DNA of 64,000 bases from Akkermansia muciniphila. GTDB taxonomy: Bacteria; Verrucomicrobiota; Verrucomicrobiia; Verrucomicrobiales; Akkermansiaceae. The notes below the pieces were generated by a model that saw only the letters and a program-made list of their open reading frames with translations, had not been told where the DNA came from and made no database searches. Below, one piece after another: positions 1-8,523 of the stretch (positions are counted from its first letter, which is position 1; each line of letters starts with the position of its first letter). The stretch spans positions 124,001 to 188,000 of the forward strand of contig CANQLV010000006.1 in assembly GCA_947624785.1 (NCBI GenBank). The letters run 5' to 3'. Both the position numbers and the translations under genes were made by a program.

Positions 1-619
1 AAATTTCCATCTCTCCTTCACGCCCAGGTCTCTGCACCGTAAAAATTACCTGGTCATGCTCACCCAGCATAATCAGTTCCCGTACGCCTTCCATATTGCC
101 CGCCCACTTGTCCACCGGGCGGCCGTCCACCTTCACAATCCTGTCTCCGGGCAGAATGCCGGACTGGGCCGCAGGACTGTCCGGGGCAACAAAGCCCACC
201 GTAGTCACCCCCATCTCCACATCAGGCTTGCCCACCATCCAGACGGCCACGGCAAAAAACACGGCCAGCAGGAAAGAGGCGATGGGACCGGCGGCGGCCA
301 CGATGATCTTGTCCAGGGGGGTAACGGGCTTCAAATCCTTGGGAAGCTCCGCGCTCCCTTCAATGGCCTCCATCGGAGCCATCTGCGGCAGGGAAACGAA
401 GCCGCCGGCCGGAATCCAGCCCAGCCCCCATTGCACGCCGTTGATGGTCTTTTTCCAAATGGGACGGCCAAACCAGATTTGGAACCTGTCCACGTACAGG
501 CCGCGCCAGCGGGCGGCGAAAAAGTGACCCAGTTCATGAATAAAAATCATGAAGTTAAACAACATCACCACGCCGAAGATAATGGCAATGGTGGTAAGAA
601 CGGAAAGAATGCTATCCAT
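1..619 (-). CDS. rseP: RseP-type site-2 zinc metalloprotease, 3' end cut by window
   Basis: Membrane-embedded M50 family protease that cleaves transmembrane substrates; in the RseP family it releases anti-sigma factors during envelope stress. The frame opens at the ATG complementary to 617-619 and gives an N-terminal hydrophobic segment containing the zinc motif HELGHF at about residues 22-27, followed by the conserved glycine-rich stretch and a further membrane segment. After that comes a PDZ domain (GILPGDRIVKVDG, about residues 163-175) that runs off the window at base 1. About 206 codons are present, roughly half of a normal RseP. The gene diverges from the thioredoxin-like pseudogene at 743, so the 123 bp between them should hold both promoters. 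Assignment to the M50/RseP family is firm; the substrate is unknown. Confidence 0.93.
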   Translation of the reverse strand, partial: MDSILSVLTTIAIIFGVVMLFNFMIFIHELGHFFAARWRGLYVDRFQIWFGRPIWKKTINGVQWGLGWIPAGGFVSLPQMAPMEAIEGSAELPKDLKPVTPLDKIIVAAAGPIASFLLAVFFAVAVWMVGKPDVEMGVTTVGFVAPDSPAAQSGILPGDRIVKVDGRPVDKWAGNMEGVRELIMLGEHDQVIFTVQRPGREGEMEI

Positions 620-742
620 GGTAGTACTTTGCGGGTCAGGCTATCATGACGCTTTTCGGCGCACAAGCCTCAAGGATGTCCTAATGACAAAGGGATCATT
701 TAAGTTCTGGACATGCGGCAGAAAACGCCATAACAACAGAAG

Positions 743-1540
743 ATGACTGTCTCCAAGTTTCTCATGACGGGCATTCCGGCAGCCGCATTGATGGCCTGTA
801 CATCCTTTCTTCACGCCGCGCCGCAGGAAGAAGCGGACATCCCCTTCATGACCCGGACCTGGACGAACAAGGAGACGGGCGCCACCTTCCAGGCCAGGCT
901 GGCCGACTTGAACAGCGTCAACGCGATCATGCAGAACGTCTTCACCAAAAAGAAAATTCCCTTTCCCTTCAAAAAACTTTCCAGGGAGGACCTGGACTGG
1001 ATTGACTTTCACAAGGAGCTGGTCGGCAAGACGGATGCGGAGCTGGCTAAAATGGTCATCCCGAAAGGAATCCTGGGCAAACAGCTGAAAGGGCTGACCT
1101 ACCGGGAAAAGGACGGCAGGTTCGTCAAAATGGACGGCAAATGGAGAGCCAAGCACTTTATCCTGTATTATTCCGCGGGCTGGTGCGGCCCGTGCAGAGC
1201 CTCCCTTCCGCGCGACCTGGAGGTGTAGCGGGATAAAATCGCCTCCCGCAAGGATTTGGAAGTAGTCCTGTGCAGCATGGACCATGCTCTGGAAGGCGCC
1301 CAGAAATGGGCCGTTTCCAACAAGATGCCGTGTCCGGTCTTCCTGTTCGGCTATCTGGACAACCTTTCCAAGGAAAGCTCCCTGATCCGCAAGAATTACC
1401 CCGGTCCCATCCCCTCCCTGGTGCTGGTGGACGCCAACGGGAACAAAATCGCTTCCGGCAGCATGGATGGACTGGTGCGGAAGGTGGAGGAGCTGGCCAG
1501 CGCGGAAAAGGAAAAGGAGGCAACGACCGGATCCAAATAA
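743..1540 (+). pseudogene. Secreted thioredoxin-like protein interrupted by in-frame TAG
   Basis: The reading frame starts with a hydrophobic N-terminal leader (residues 1-25, export signal) and reaches a redox motif WCGPC at about residue 151, typical of periplasmic thioredoxin/nucleoredoxin-like thiol oxidoreductases. Ten codons after this motif a TAG stop occurs at 1226-1228. The same frame continues without any shift for another 104 codons to 1540, with normal-looking thioredoxin-fold sequence (PSLVLVDANGNKIASG). A single base change of a Tyr codon (TAC/TAT) to TAG explains this. The N-terminal half would retain the CxxC but lose the cis-Pro strand (PGPIPSLVLVD) needed for the fold. It could be a true nonsense mutation, a sequencing error or, less likely, readthrough. 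No operon partner is evident. Confidence 0.8.
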
Positions 1541-1598
1541 ACGAATCCTCCCCTAGCGGGGCTTCACGGTTTTTTCCGCACCCGGACATGAAGACGCA

Positions 1599-1634
1599 AA
1601 ACAGCCCCGGAAGGCAAACCTCCGGGGCTGTTTG
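1599..1634. terminator. Bidirectional intrinsic terminator
   Basis: A perfect 13-bp stem (arm AAACAGCCCCGGA at 1599-1611, complement at 1621-1633) with a 9-nt loop is flanked by A's on the left and T's on the right. It lies between the convergent thioredoxin-like gene and rplT, so it can end transcription from both sides. Confidence 0.9.
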
Positions 1635-1669
1635 TTAATGTTTACTGAACAGATGGACTCTGCTGCGTC

Positions 1670-2053
1670 TTAGGCGCGGAGAGCGGCACCATCCTTGGCT
1701 TCAATGGCTTTCTTCGCTTGGGCGAAGATGGCATCAAAAGCCTTTTCGTCGGAGACGGCCAGGTCGGCAAGAACCTTGCGGTCCAGATCGACGTTGGCGG
1801 CTTTCAGGCCTTCCATAAAGCGGGAATAGGTCAGACCGCGGTCGCGGACGGCAGCGGAAATACGGGCGATCCAGAGACGGCGGAACTGTCCCTTGCGTCT
1901 CTTGCGGTCGCGGTATTCATACTGCCAAGCCTTGTAAACGGCATCCTTGGCGTAGCGGAAGAGTTTGCTGCGGAAACCGCGGAAACCCTTGGCACGCAAG
2001 AGAATGCGCTTACGGCGCTTGCGAGAGGCCGGTCCATTAGTGGCACGTGGCAT
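1670..2053 (-). CDS. rplT: 50S ribosomal protein L20
   Basis: Structural protein of the large ribosomal subunit that binds 23S rRNA early in assembly. The 127-residue product has the strongly basic L20 N-terminus (MPRATNGPASRKRRKRILL) and the conserved core RKRRKGQFRRLWIARI followed by SRFMEGL. Length is slightly above the usual 117-120 residues because of a C-terminal tail rich in Lys and Ala. It lies 149 bp downstream of rpmI on the same strand, the usual order rpmI-rplT. No Shine-Dalgarno-like purine run is seen just upstream of the ATG. Confidence 0.98.
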   Translation of the reverse strand: MPRATNGPASRKRRKRILLRAKGFRGFRSKLFRYAKDAVYKAWQYEYRDRKRRKGQFRRLWIARISAAVRDRGLTYSRFMEGLKAANVDLDRKVLADLAVSDEKAFDAIFAQAKKAIEAKDGAALRA

Positions 2054-2151
2054 AGCTTATTTCTATTTCTATCTTGAACAGACTGTTCTTCCTCACCTCC
2101 CTGCAGTCTCGCCTGTTCTTATCTTCTCATCGGAAGAAGGCTGCATGAAGG

Positions 2152-2170
2152 CCCCCCGTTCAGCGGGGGG
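2152..2170. other. GC hairpin in rpmI-rplT spacer
   Basis: A 7-bp stem of C's and G's (CCCCCCG at 2152-2158, CGGGGGG at 2164-2170) with loop TTCAG sits between rpmI and rplT. No T run follows on the minus strand, so a processing site, weak attenuator or ribosomal-protein binding structure is more likely than a full terminator. Confidence 0.45.
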
Positions 2171-2202
2171 AAAGCTCGGCGTTGGTCGAGCGTTTCCGCG
2201 GT

Positions 2203-2412
2203 TTAGGCGAAAGGCAGGTTCTGCTTGACTGCCCAGACTTGCGTTTCGTCCACCAGAGCCACCTTGCCAAGCTGACGCTTGCGCTTGCTGGATTTCTTCT
2301 GGAGGATGTGGCGCTTACCCTGTTTACGGCGCAGTACCTTGCCCGTGCCGGTAACCTTGAAACGCTTGGCGACTGCCTTGCGAGTTTTATTGATACCACC
2401 TTTGCGGGTCAT
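2203..2412 (-). CDS. rpmI: 50S ribosomal protein L35
   Basis: Small basic protein of the large ribosomal subunit. The 69-residue product contains the family core KAVAKRFKVTGTGKVLRRKQGKRH-like block (residues 13-36) and the KKSSKRKRQL segment, but the N-terminus MTRKGGINKT differs from the common MPKMKTH form. It precedes rplT on the same strand. infC, which stands upstream of rpmI in most bacteria, is absent here: the next upstream gene is an unrelated membrane protein. Confidence 0.96.
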   Translation of the reverse strand: MTRKGGINKTRKAVAKRFKVTGTGKVLRRKQGKRHILQKKSSKRKRQLGKVALVDETQVWAVKQNLPFA

Positions 2413-2535
2413 GGTGGAAGGAGTATAGGCGCCAATCCGCTCTTGGCAAGTGGAAAATGACCCTGAAACATTTTTCCGGTAAAAATGGCCCGCTTCCCCA
2501 CCTGCCCCGCCGCCTCCCGGACCAGTGCGACACGC

Positions 2536-4125
2536 TCAAATTCCGGAGGAAAGGCGGCCTTCCTTCTTCTCTCCCCCCTCCGGGACATCCGCTCTTTTGG
2601 CGCAGGAGATGGAATAAAGCAGCAGGACGGGGAACAGCAATTCCAAGGGCAGCATGTAGCGGACCTCATACGTAGTCGCCGCCGCGCTAATGGCCAGAAC
2701 CACTCCGTAAAACGGCACAAAAGGAATCAGATATTCCTTTTTCCTCATCATTCCGTAAACGAGGAAGCTGAGCACGCAGCCGTAAAACAGGGAAAGCTGC
2801 GGCATGTCCCTGACGTTGCCCGCAGGCAGATTCCAAACCATCTGGCTGTTCAGAAGAAGAATCTTCGCCGCCAGCAGGGGATTGTCCGCAGAAACGGAGA
2901 AAAACAGATTCCTGACAAGCTCTCCCTTGCAGGACAAAGTCCACGCAAACCCATACTTCATTCCCGTCTCCCAGGACTCAAACAGGCCCGTGTGGAGGTA
3001 CCTCTGCCCGTAGCCGGCTGACACTGCGGGATGCAGGGAATCTTCATAAAGGCGGTACTGCCTCATGATGACGTCCCTGGGCATGATTTCCCGTTCAATC
3101 AGCGCCATGTCTCCATCGCTCACCTTCCCGCCTTCTGCTACGATATCACAAACCACATGAGCCATCTTGGCATATTTGGTGCCGGACGCGCCGCTTTCCG
3201 CATCCATCAGAAAAGGAAGGACGAGAAAAGCGAACAGCCAGCAGCAAATTCCCACTATCACGGGAACCGCTAGGCGGGGGAACTCCTCACGGTGATGGAA
3301 CATATGGACGGAAAGAACCGCGACAGTAAGAAGGACCGGAACGGCCCCGTCATAGCGCAGGCACCCGGTTCCGGCCAGCCCAAGACCGATCAGCCACAGG
3401 GCGGAGGTGCGTTTTTCCAATAACCAGGAGCACAATCCCACCGTGAGCGCCATCAGGAAAATGGAATAGGGAACGTCCTTGATCACCGTCGTCACCATCT
3501 CAAACTGGAACAGGCACAGCAAAACGGCTCCCAGCACGATCAGCGCCCGCATCCGTTCGCGCGCCGCCCAGGAAACGATCATGAAACAAACAGACAACAG
3601 CAGCCCCAGTTGAACCAGAACGATGGCCTGAAAACCCGGCCAGACGCTTAAAACGCCCTTGCACAGCAGGGTATGGGCCAGCGTATGCATCAGATTATAC
3701 TGTCCGCTGACGATCTGGGGATACTGGCGATATTGGAAATCAAAGGAACACCGTCCCCCCGCATGCCACCACCACGCCAGCACGACGATGGAGATAACGG
3801 CCATAACGCTCCATTTCCGCCACGGGCTCCACTCCGTTTCATGGCGCGCGCCATACCACACCACGCTATTCAACGCCTGTACGGACAGGCATAAAGCCGT
3901 TAAAAAAATTCCATACTGGACAATAACGGATGCGGCGCCCTCCCAGGTTCCGAAACACAAGCCATCCACACGGAACACAAGACCCAGGGGGAAAAGAAAG
4001 ACGCTGCAAATTCCGCAGGCAGCCACTACCTTCCTCCACGGCAGCATGCAGTCATCCGAACGCCAGCGCCACAAGACAAGCAAAGAAACCAGAATCACGA
4101 ATAAAAAGAATACGCCAAACATCAT
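2536..4125 (-). CDS. Polytopic membrane protein, GT-C glycosyltransferase-like
   Basis: The 529-residue product is dominated by hydrophobic segments (about 12 can be counted), starting with a leader-like helix at residues 1-20. Two hydrophilic stretches stand out: a short one around residues 130-150 (FDFQYRQYPQIVSGQYNLMH) and a longer one at about 310-390, outside the membrane core. The arrangement, with the motif TVIKDVPYSIF after a central helix and LRYDG later, resembles GT-C fold membrane glycosyltransferases such as the DUF6020 type that modify surface polysaccharides or teichoic-like polymers. I do not recognise a specific family with certainty. It ends only 123 bp before rpmI on the same strand but is probably transcribed separately. 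Function is inference. Confidence 0.75.
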   Translation of the reverse strand: MMFGVFFLFVILVSLLVLWRWRSDDCMLPWRKVVAACGICSVFLFPLGLVFRVDGLCFGTWEGAASVIVQYGIFLTALCLSVQALNSVVWYGARHETEWSPWRKWSVMAVISIVVLAWWWHAGGRCSFDFQYRQYPQIVSGQYNLMHTLAHTLLCKGVLSVWPGFQAIVLVQLGLLLSVCFMIVSWAARERMRALIVLGAVLLCLFQFEMVTTVIKDVPYSIFLMALTVGLCSWLLEKRTSALWLIGLGLAGTGCLRYDGAVPVLLTVAVLSVHMFHHREEFPRLAVPVIVGICCWLFAFLVLPFLMDAESGASGTKYAKMAHVVCDIVAEGGKVSDGDMALIEREIMPRDVIMRQYRLYEDSLHPAVSAGYGQRYLHTGLFESWETGMKYGFAWTLSCKGELVRNLFFSVSADNPLLAAKILLLNSQMVWNLPAGNVRDMPQLSLFYGCVLSFLVYGMMRKKEYLIPFVPFYGVVLAISAAATTYEVRYMLPLELLFPVLLLYSISCAKRADVPEGGEKKEGRLSSGI

Positions 4126-4176
4126 TCCGTCACAGTCAATGAATCCTTGCCGCTACCGGCACCTGGACGGATAAAC

Positions 4177-4197
4177 TAACGGATTGCTAATCCGTTA
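4177..4197. repeat. GGATT-NNN-AATCC palindrome, pair 1 left
   Basis: Perfect 9-bp arms (TAACGGATT and its complement) around loop GCT. The inverted partner, with loop AGC, is at 4462-4476. With one mismatch, 17 nt (AACGGATTGCTAATCCG) are shared with the reverse complement of the partner region. Confidence 0.85.
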
Positions 4198-4461
4198 TGG
4201 ATTAAATTGGAACGGCCTCCATGACGGAGGGAACGCCGCAAGTCTTGCGCATCCGGACATCAACAGGAGCGGCAGGGAACTTTTTCCCCTGAAAGTCAGG
4301 GAATCATGGCGAGACACCTGCATTTCAGCAGCCGCAAAGGCTTGCGCCGCTCCAAAGGCCTATCATGCAATTCCGGAAGGCTTTATCACAAGGGAACGTT
4401 TCTCAATAAGGACACGACTATTCAGCATAAGTCCCTTGTTATAAAAAACAGGCCTTGACCC
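4198..4461. other. Intergenic spacer inside palindrome pair 1
   Basis: This stretch between the membrane protein gene and uvrB has no convincing coding region on either strand. It is bounded by two inverted palindromes and may be the body of a short non-autonomous element. Confidence 0.5.
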
Positions 4462-4476
4462 CGGATTAGCAATTCG
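4462..4476. repeat. GGATT-NNN-AATCC palindrome, pair 1 right
   Basis: CGGATT, loop AGC, AATTCG: one arm position has drifted. The loop is the reverse complement of the GCT loop at 4186-4188. From here to the uvrB stop (about 200 bp) I see nothing else. Confidence 0.7.
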
Positions 4477-4679
4477 TTTTTTGGAATGCCGCAGTTTCCA
4501 TGTTTTCTCCGTAAAAGGGTTCCCCGTTTTTGACAGCGATTGCCGCGGAACATTTCTACCGGGAAAAACGCCTGAAATTCAATCATCGGCACGACGGTTC
4601 CGGGAAAAGGATATCATTGCCGCCGTCCCCGTCCAAAACATCCGGGCCTTCCCGTTCCGGAGGGGAAAAGAGGCATTCT

Positions 4680-6833
4680 TCAAGAAATGCCGTGCTCTTT
4701 CTTACCGCCCTCGCGCATTTGCCTGATTTCATCCCGGATCAGGGCGGCGCGTTCAAATTCCAGATGGGAGGCCGCCTCCTTCATTTCCGCCTCCAGCCTG
4801 GCAATGCGTTCTTCCAGCCCGTATCCGGCCTCGTCCTCCGCCACGCGGAAGGACTCTCCATCCTCTTCCGCATACAATTTCAACTGCCCCTGTTCGGACC
4901 GGCTTACCGTCTGAGGAACAATGCCGTGCTCCCGGTTGTATTTCTCCTGAATGCCCCGGCGGTAGTCCGTCAGCTCAATCAGCCGTTTGATGGAATCAGT
5001 CATTACATCAGCAAACAGGACACACTCCCCGTTCAAATGGCGCGCGGCGCGGCCCGCCGTCTGCACCAGGGACGTTTCATTGCGCAGGAAGCCTTCCTTG
5101 TCCGCATCCAGGATGCACACCAGGGAAACTTCCGGCAAATCCAGGCCCTCCCTGAGCAGGTTGATGCCCACTAGAACGTCTATTCTCCGGGCGCGCAGGG
5201 CGCGCAGAATCTCCACGCGCTCAATCGCGTCCACATCCGCGTGAATGTAGGAGACCTTCAGCCCCACCCCCTTCAGGTACTCCGTCAGGTCTTCCGCCGT
5301 CTTCTTGGTCAGCGTCGTGACCAGCACGCGTTCATTCTTGGCAACGCGCTCGTTGCACAGGGCAATCGTCTCGTCAATCTGCCCTTTCAGGGGACGGATG
5401 GTGATTTTCGGCTCCAGCAGGCCGGTGGGACGGATAATCTGCTCCACAATCAGAGGAGTGGAACGCTTGGTGGGGTCAAACTTCTCCACCGGTTCCGAGG
5501 ACGGGCTGGGGGTAACGCGGATATCCTTGGGAGAAGTGAACAGAATTCCCTTGAAACCTTCCGGAGCCTTTTCTCCGGATCTGGCGGCGCGGCGCACGGG
5601 AATATAAGTCTTGTTGTCCGCACGGCAGTTCACCAGCTCAAACGGCCCCGGCGTAGCGGAGGCGTACACGATCTGGTTCTGCCTCTCCATGAACTCATGG
5701 AATTTCAGCGGCCTGTTGTCCAGGGCGCTTGGAAGACGGAACCCGTGCTCCACCAGAATGTTTTTCCGGCTGCGGTCCCCCTCGTACATGCCGCCCAGCT
5801 GGGGCACCGCCACATGGCTTTCATCAATCAGGGTCAGGGAATCCTTGGGGAAGAAGTCCAGCAGAGTGGAGGGGGAACTGCCCGGCAGGCGGCCGGACAA
5901 ATGGCGGGAATAATTCTCAATCCCCTTGCAGAACCCCAGCTCCTCAATCAGTTCCAGATCATAATCCGTACGCAGTTTCAGGCGCTGCGCCTCCAGAAGA
6001 CGCCCATGCTTCTCAAACCAGCCTACGCGGTCCTCCAGCTCCGCCCGGATGGCCTTAAGCGCCGCGGCCCGTTTTTCCGGGGCGGCCACGTACTGCTTGG
6101 CCGGGAAAAAGGTGTAACTCCCCAGCCGTTCCCGCACGCGGCCGGAGGTGGAGTCAATCAGGGAAACCCGCTCCACCTCGTCTCCGAAAAACTCCACGCG
6201 GATCGCCTCCCCTTCCGAATAGGCGGGAAACACCTCCACCACCTCCCCGCGCACGCGGAACGTGCCGCGGGTAAAATCAAAATCCTGCCGCTCAAACAGG
6301 CGCTCCACCAGTTGCCGGAGGAACACGTCCCGGTCCATGACATCTCCCTCACGAATGCGCAGGGTCAGGTTGCGGTAATCCTCCGGCGTGGACAGGCCGT
6401 AAATGCAGGAGACGGACGCCACCACAATCACGTCCCGGCGCGTCATCAGGGAATTCATGGCGTTCAGGCTCAGGCGGTCCAGCTCGTCATTGATGGCGGA
6501 ATCCTTTTCGATATAAGTGTCGGAGCTGGCGATGTACGCCTCCGGCTGGTAATAGTCGAAATAGGAAACGTAGTAATCCACCGCGTTATTCGGGAAAAAG
6601 CTCTTCAGCTCCGAGTGAAGCTGCGCGGCGAGCGTCTTGTTGTGGGAAATCACCAGCGTGGGCCTGTTCATCCGGGCGATCAGATTCGCCATCGTGAACG
6701 TCTTGCCGCTCCCGGTCACCCCCAGCAGGCCCTGGTGCTTGTTGCCCGCCTCCAGAGACTTGAGCAGCTTGCCGATGGCCTGCTCCTGGTCCCCGGAGGG
6801 CTTAAAGGAGGAATTTAATTCAAAGGACGACAT
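4680..6833 (-). CDS. uvrB: Excinuclease ABC subunit B
   Basis: DNA helicase-like subunit of the UvrABC nucleotide excision repair complex, which verifies damage handed over by UvrA and recruits UvrC. The 717-residue product carries Walker A GVTGSGKT (residues 38-45), the beta-hairpin segment YYVSYFDYYQPEAY that inserts between the strands, the DESHVAV box, helicase motif VGINLLREGLDLPEVSLV and a C-terminal UVR motif (LEFERAALIRDEIRQM) that contacts UvrC. The ATG at 6833 gives the normal N-terminus MSSFELNSSFKPSGDQEQAI; the open frame extends further upstream to 6953 but that part has no family similarity. The gene is monocistronic and diverges from a small membrane protein at 6920. All key residues appear intact. 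Confidence 0.97.
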   Translation of the reverse strand: MSSFELNSSFKPSGDQEQAIGKLLKSLEAGNKHQGLLGVTGSGKTFTMANLIARMNRPTLVISHNKTLAAQLHSELKSFFPNNAVDYYVSYFDYYQPEAYIASSDTYIEKDSAINDELDRLSLNAMNSLMTRRDVIVVASVSCIYGLSTPEDYRNLTLRIREGDVMDRDVFLRQLVERLFERQDFDFTRGTFRVRGEVVEVFPAYSEGEAIRVEFFGDEVERVSLIDSTSGRVRERLGSYTFFPAKQYVAAPEKRAAALKAIRAELEDRVGWFEKHGRLLEAQRLKLRTDYDLELIEELGFCKGIENYSRHLSGRLPGSSPSTLLDFFPKDSLTLIDESHVAVPQLGGMYEGDRSRKNILVEHGFRLPSALDNRPLKFHEFMERQNQIVYASATPGPFELVNCRADNKTYIPVRRAARSGEKAPEGFKGILFTSPKDIRVTPSPSSEPVEKFDPTKRSTPLIVEQIIRPTGLLEPKITIRPLKGQIDETIALCNERVAKNERVLVTTLTKKTAEDLTEYLKGVGLKVSYIHADVDAIERVEILRALRARRIDVLVGINLLREGLDLPEVSLVCILDADKEGFLRNETSLVQTAGRAARHLNGECVLFADVMTDSIKRLIELTDYRRGIQEKYNREHGIVPQTVSRSEQGQLKLYAEEDGESFRVAEDEAGYGLEERIARLEAEMKEAASHLEFERAALIRDEIRQMREGGKKEHGIS

Positions 6834-6919
6834 ACGCGAGGAAGCCAGTATAATCCCCCCGCCCCGCCGGGCTAGGACAATGTTTGACAATTCCACCCTG
6901 CTGCCCCAGTATATGCGGC

Positions 6920-7300
6920 ATGTACATTCCCACGCAGGAAGAACGGTATGCAAAAAAAGGATTCGTCTCCCTCATCCTGTGCGTCGTGGTCCCCTCCTGC
7001 CTGTACGTCTCCCTTCTATCCAAGCAACTGATGATGGTGCGCGGGCATGAATGGGAGGCCATCATGAAAATCTTCCTGGCGTTCACCTACCCGCTGGCGG
7101 CGCTCTTTGCGATGACGGGCATTCCCTTCTTCTGGTGGTCCGTGGGCATCTCCCTGGCGGTCCACGCGGGAATCGTCATCTGGCTGAAAACGGCTCCCCG
7201 CCTGTCGCCCAAAAAGGCCATCTGCATCGCCCTGTGCGTGGGAATGCTGGATTTCCTGTTCGTGAAAATATTCCCCTTTCCGGCGCAAATCATGGGTTGA
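6920..7300 (+). CDS. Small four-helix membrane protein, unknown function
   Basis: I do not recognise this family. The 126-residue product (from ATG 6920; an alternative ATG lies in frame at 6884 but would overlap the uvrB promoter region) contains four hydrophobic segments, near residues 15-35, 55-80, 82-98 and 106-124, connected by short basic loops. It has no signal peptide cleavage site. It diverges from uvrB and converges with a secreted protein gene at 7341. Start choice is uncertain because no Shine-Dalgarno run precedes either ATG. Confidence 0.65.
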   Translation: MYIPTQEERYAKKGFVSLILCVVVPSCLYVSLLSKQLMMVRGHEWEAIMKIFLAFTYPLAALFAMTGIPFFWWSVGISLAVHAGIVIWLKTAPRLSPKKAICIALCVGMLDFLFVKIFPFPAQIMG

Positions 7301-7340
7301 ACCTGCCCTGCGGAACGCCCGGAACATTCCTCCCTCCGGT

Positions 7341-7793
7341 TCAGGACTGTTTTTTAGCCAGGGCAATAACCTGCCTCTTGATCTCGCGCGCCGCTTTTTT
7401 GGAATCCGCCTGGTAGGCCTCATAAGTAAAGCACTGCGCCCCGGAACCGTCGCTGGCGGTCAGCACCAGCTTGGGATAAAACTTGCCTTTTTTCAACGCC
7501 TCCTTCACGGGAGCGGCCACCGTGGACTTGCCCCCCTTTACCGGAAGATAAACCAGCACGCACCGTTTCCCTACAGCTTCAAGAAACCCCTCCGTCACGC
7601 CGGCGGCCAGCGGGCAGGTAGTGGCCGTGTTCGTATAAAGATAGGCCACGGGCTTCTTTTGCTCCTGCGCCGTTTTCAGCGCCTCTTCCAACCGGTCCGT
7701 GGTGAAAGCGCTTTTGGGCAGCCTGACGTCCGCCCGTGAATGGGGAGATGCGGCCAGAAGACAAACACTCAACAGGGTAATTAACATTTTCAT
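7341..7793 (-). CDS. Small secreted protein, possibly thioredoxin-like fold without CxxC
   Basis: The 150-residue product begins with a clear signal peptide (MKMLITLLSVCLLAASPHSRA). The mature part has the pattern of a degenerate thioredoxin domain: DRLEEALKTAQEQKKPVAYLYTN, then an extended strand (KRCVLVYLPV) and KFYPKLVLTASDGSG, where thioredoxins have the cis-Pro strand. The redox CxxC is missing; a lone Cys (TTCPLAAG) sits near its expected place. Thus an export with a non-redox or altered role is likely. It stands alone, convergent with the membrane protein at 6920-7300. Family placement is tentative. Confidence 0.7.
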   Translation of the reverse strand: MKMLITLLSVCLLAASPHSRADVRLPKSAFTTDRLEEALKTAQEQKKPVAYLYTNTATTCPLAAGVTEGFLEAVGKRCVLVYLPVKGGKSTVAAPVKEALKKGKFYPKLVLTASDGSGAQCFTYEAYQADSKKAAREIKRQVIALAKKQS

Positions 7794-7900
7794 AGGTTTC
7801 CACCATACGGGCTTCTCAAAGGCATGTCAAAGACAAAGCCTCCTCCTGTTTAATCCTGAACGCCAGGATGCCGTATGGCAGAGTGCGCCCATGGTTCGCC

Positions 7901-7971
7901 GCTCCTGCGACGGAATTGGTAAACGCGCAGATGTTGAAAAACGTATAGGCTGAGTACTGCCAGACGCACCA
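7901..7971 (+). pseudogene. Decayed tRNA-Leu lacking the anticodon arm
   Basis: This stretch aligns with the intact tRNA-Leu at 8977-9061: GGAATTGGTAAACGCG matches the D-arm region, TGTTGAAAAACGT the variable arm, and GACGCACCA the 3' acceptor end. About 14 nt covering the anticodon stem and loop are deleted and both acceptor and T arms carry mismatches, so it cannot be a working tRNA. It sits about 1.1 kb before the intact copy in the same orientation, with accessory sequence between. Confidence 0.8.
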
Positions 7972-8049
7972 TTCACATCTCGGTCATTACCCAGGGCAAG
8001 TCCTGCGCCCAGACAGCATCTTTTCTTGCCCCGGGTTTTTTATCTGAAT

Positions 8050-8523
8050 TTAATTACTCAAAATCTCCACAATGGTTACAGGTGCAGCGCTTGCGCAAAA
8101 GACACCATATTCCTGGCCTCCTTCACGTTCAGGATGGGGAACATTAACGTACTTTTTCTTGATCCGGATGCAAATAAAAGGTCCGCGCGAGCGAACGTTC
8201 AAGCAGGAAAAATTCTCAGCCCACTGTCTGTTGAAGGTATATTCAATGAATTCATGCAGCCGTCCGGTAGTACCGATCCCTTCTCCATCTGCTCCCTGCT
8301 GGGCTGCCATTGCATTAATGTCTGAGGGATAGGATACGCTGGGATCAGGAGGCAGACCGCCAGCCGTATTATTGGTTTGAATGGGTTCCGTCTGATTCTG
8401 CTTCAATCCCCGGTACAGGGTGATTTCATCATCATTATCGGGTTGAGCAGGATCAGCGTTCCTTCTCCGAAGGTAGGCAAGAAGGGCCAGATACTGTTCT
8501 CTTTCAGGGTTATTATATTGCAT
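8050..8523 (-). CDS. Orphan protein resembling a small ADP-ribosyltransferase domain
   Basis: The 157-residue product has no signal peptide or membrane segment. Three elements appear in the order seen in arginine-type (R-S-E) ADP-ribosyltransferase folds: LYRGL at residues 36-40 (candidate NAD-binding Arg), a central WAENFS segment followed by a strand PFICIRIKKKYV, and a C-terminal EREGGQEYGVF before PVTIVEIL (candidate catalytic Glu). The middle (residues 42-85) is Pro/Gly/Asn-rich linker. Base composition is poorer in GC than neighbouring housekeeping genes. It lies between a decayed and an intact tRNA-Leu and has no partner gene. The fold assignment is inference from motif order only; it may be a toxin/effector remnant or an unrelated orphan. 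Confidence 0.6.
   Translation of the reverse strand: MQYNNPEREQYLALLAYLRRRNADPAQPDNDDEITLYRGLKQNQTEPIQTNNTAGGLPPDPSVSYPSDINAMAAQQGADGEGIGTTGRLHEFIEYTFNRQWAENFSCLNVRSRGPFICIRIKKKYVNVPHPEREGGQEYGVFCASAAPVTIVEILSN

Noticed and set aside
5241..6818. Long plus-strand frame antisense to uvrB
   Set aside because: uvrB is complete with all motifs; the antisense product is His/Gln/Gly-rich and without family features.
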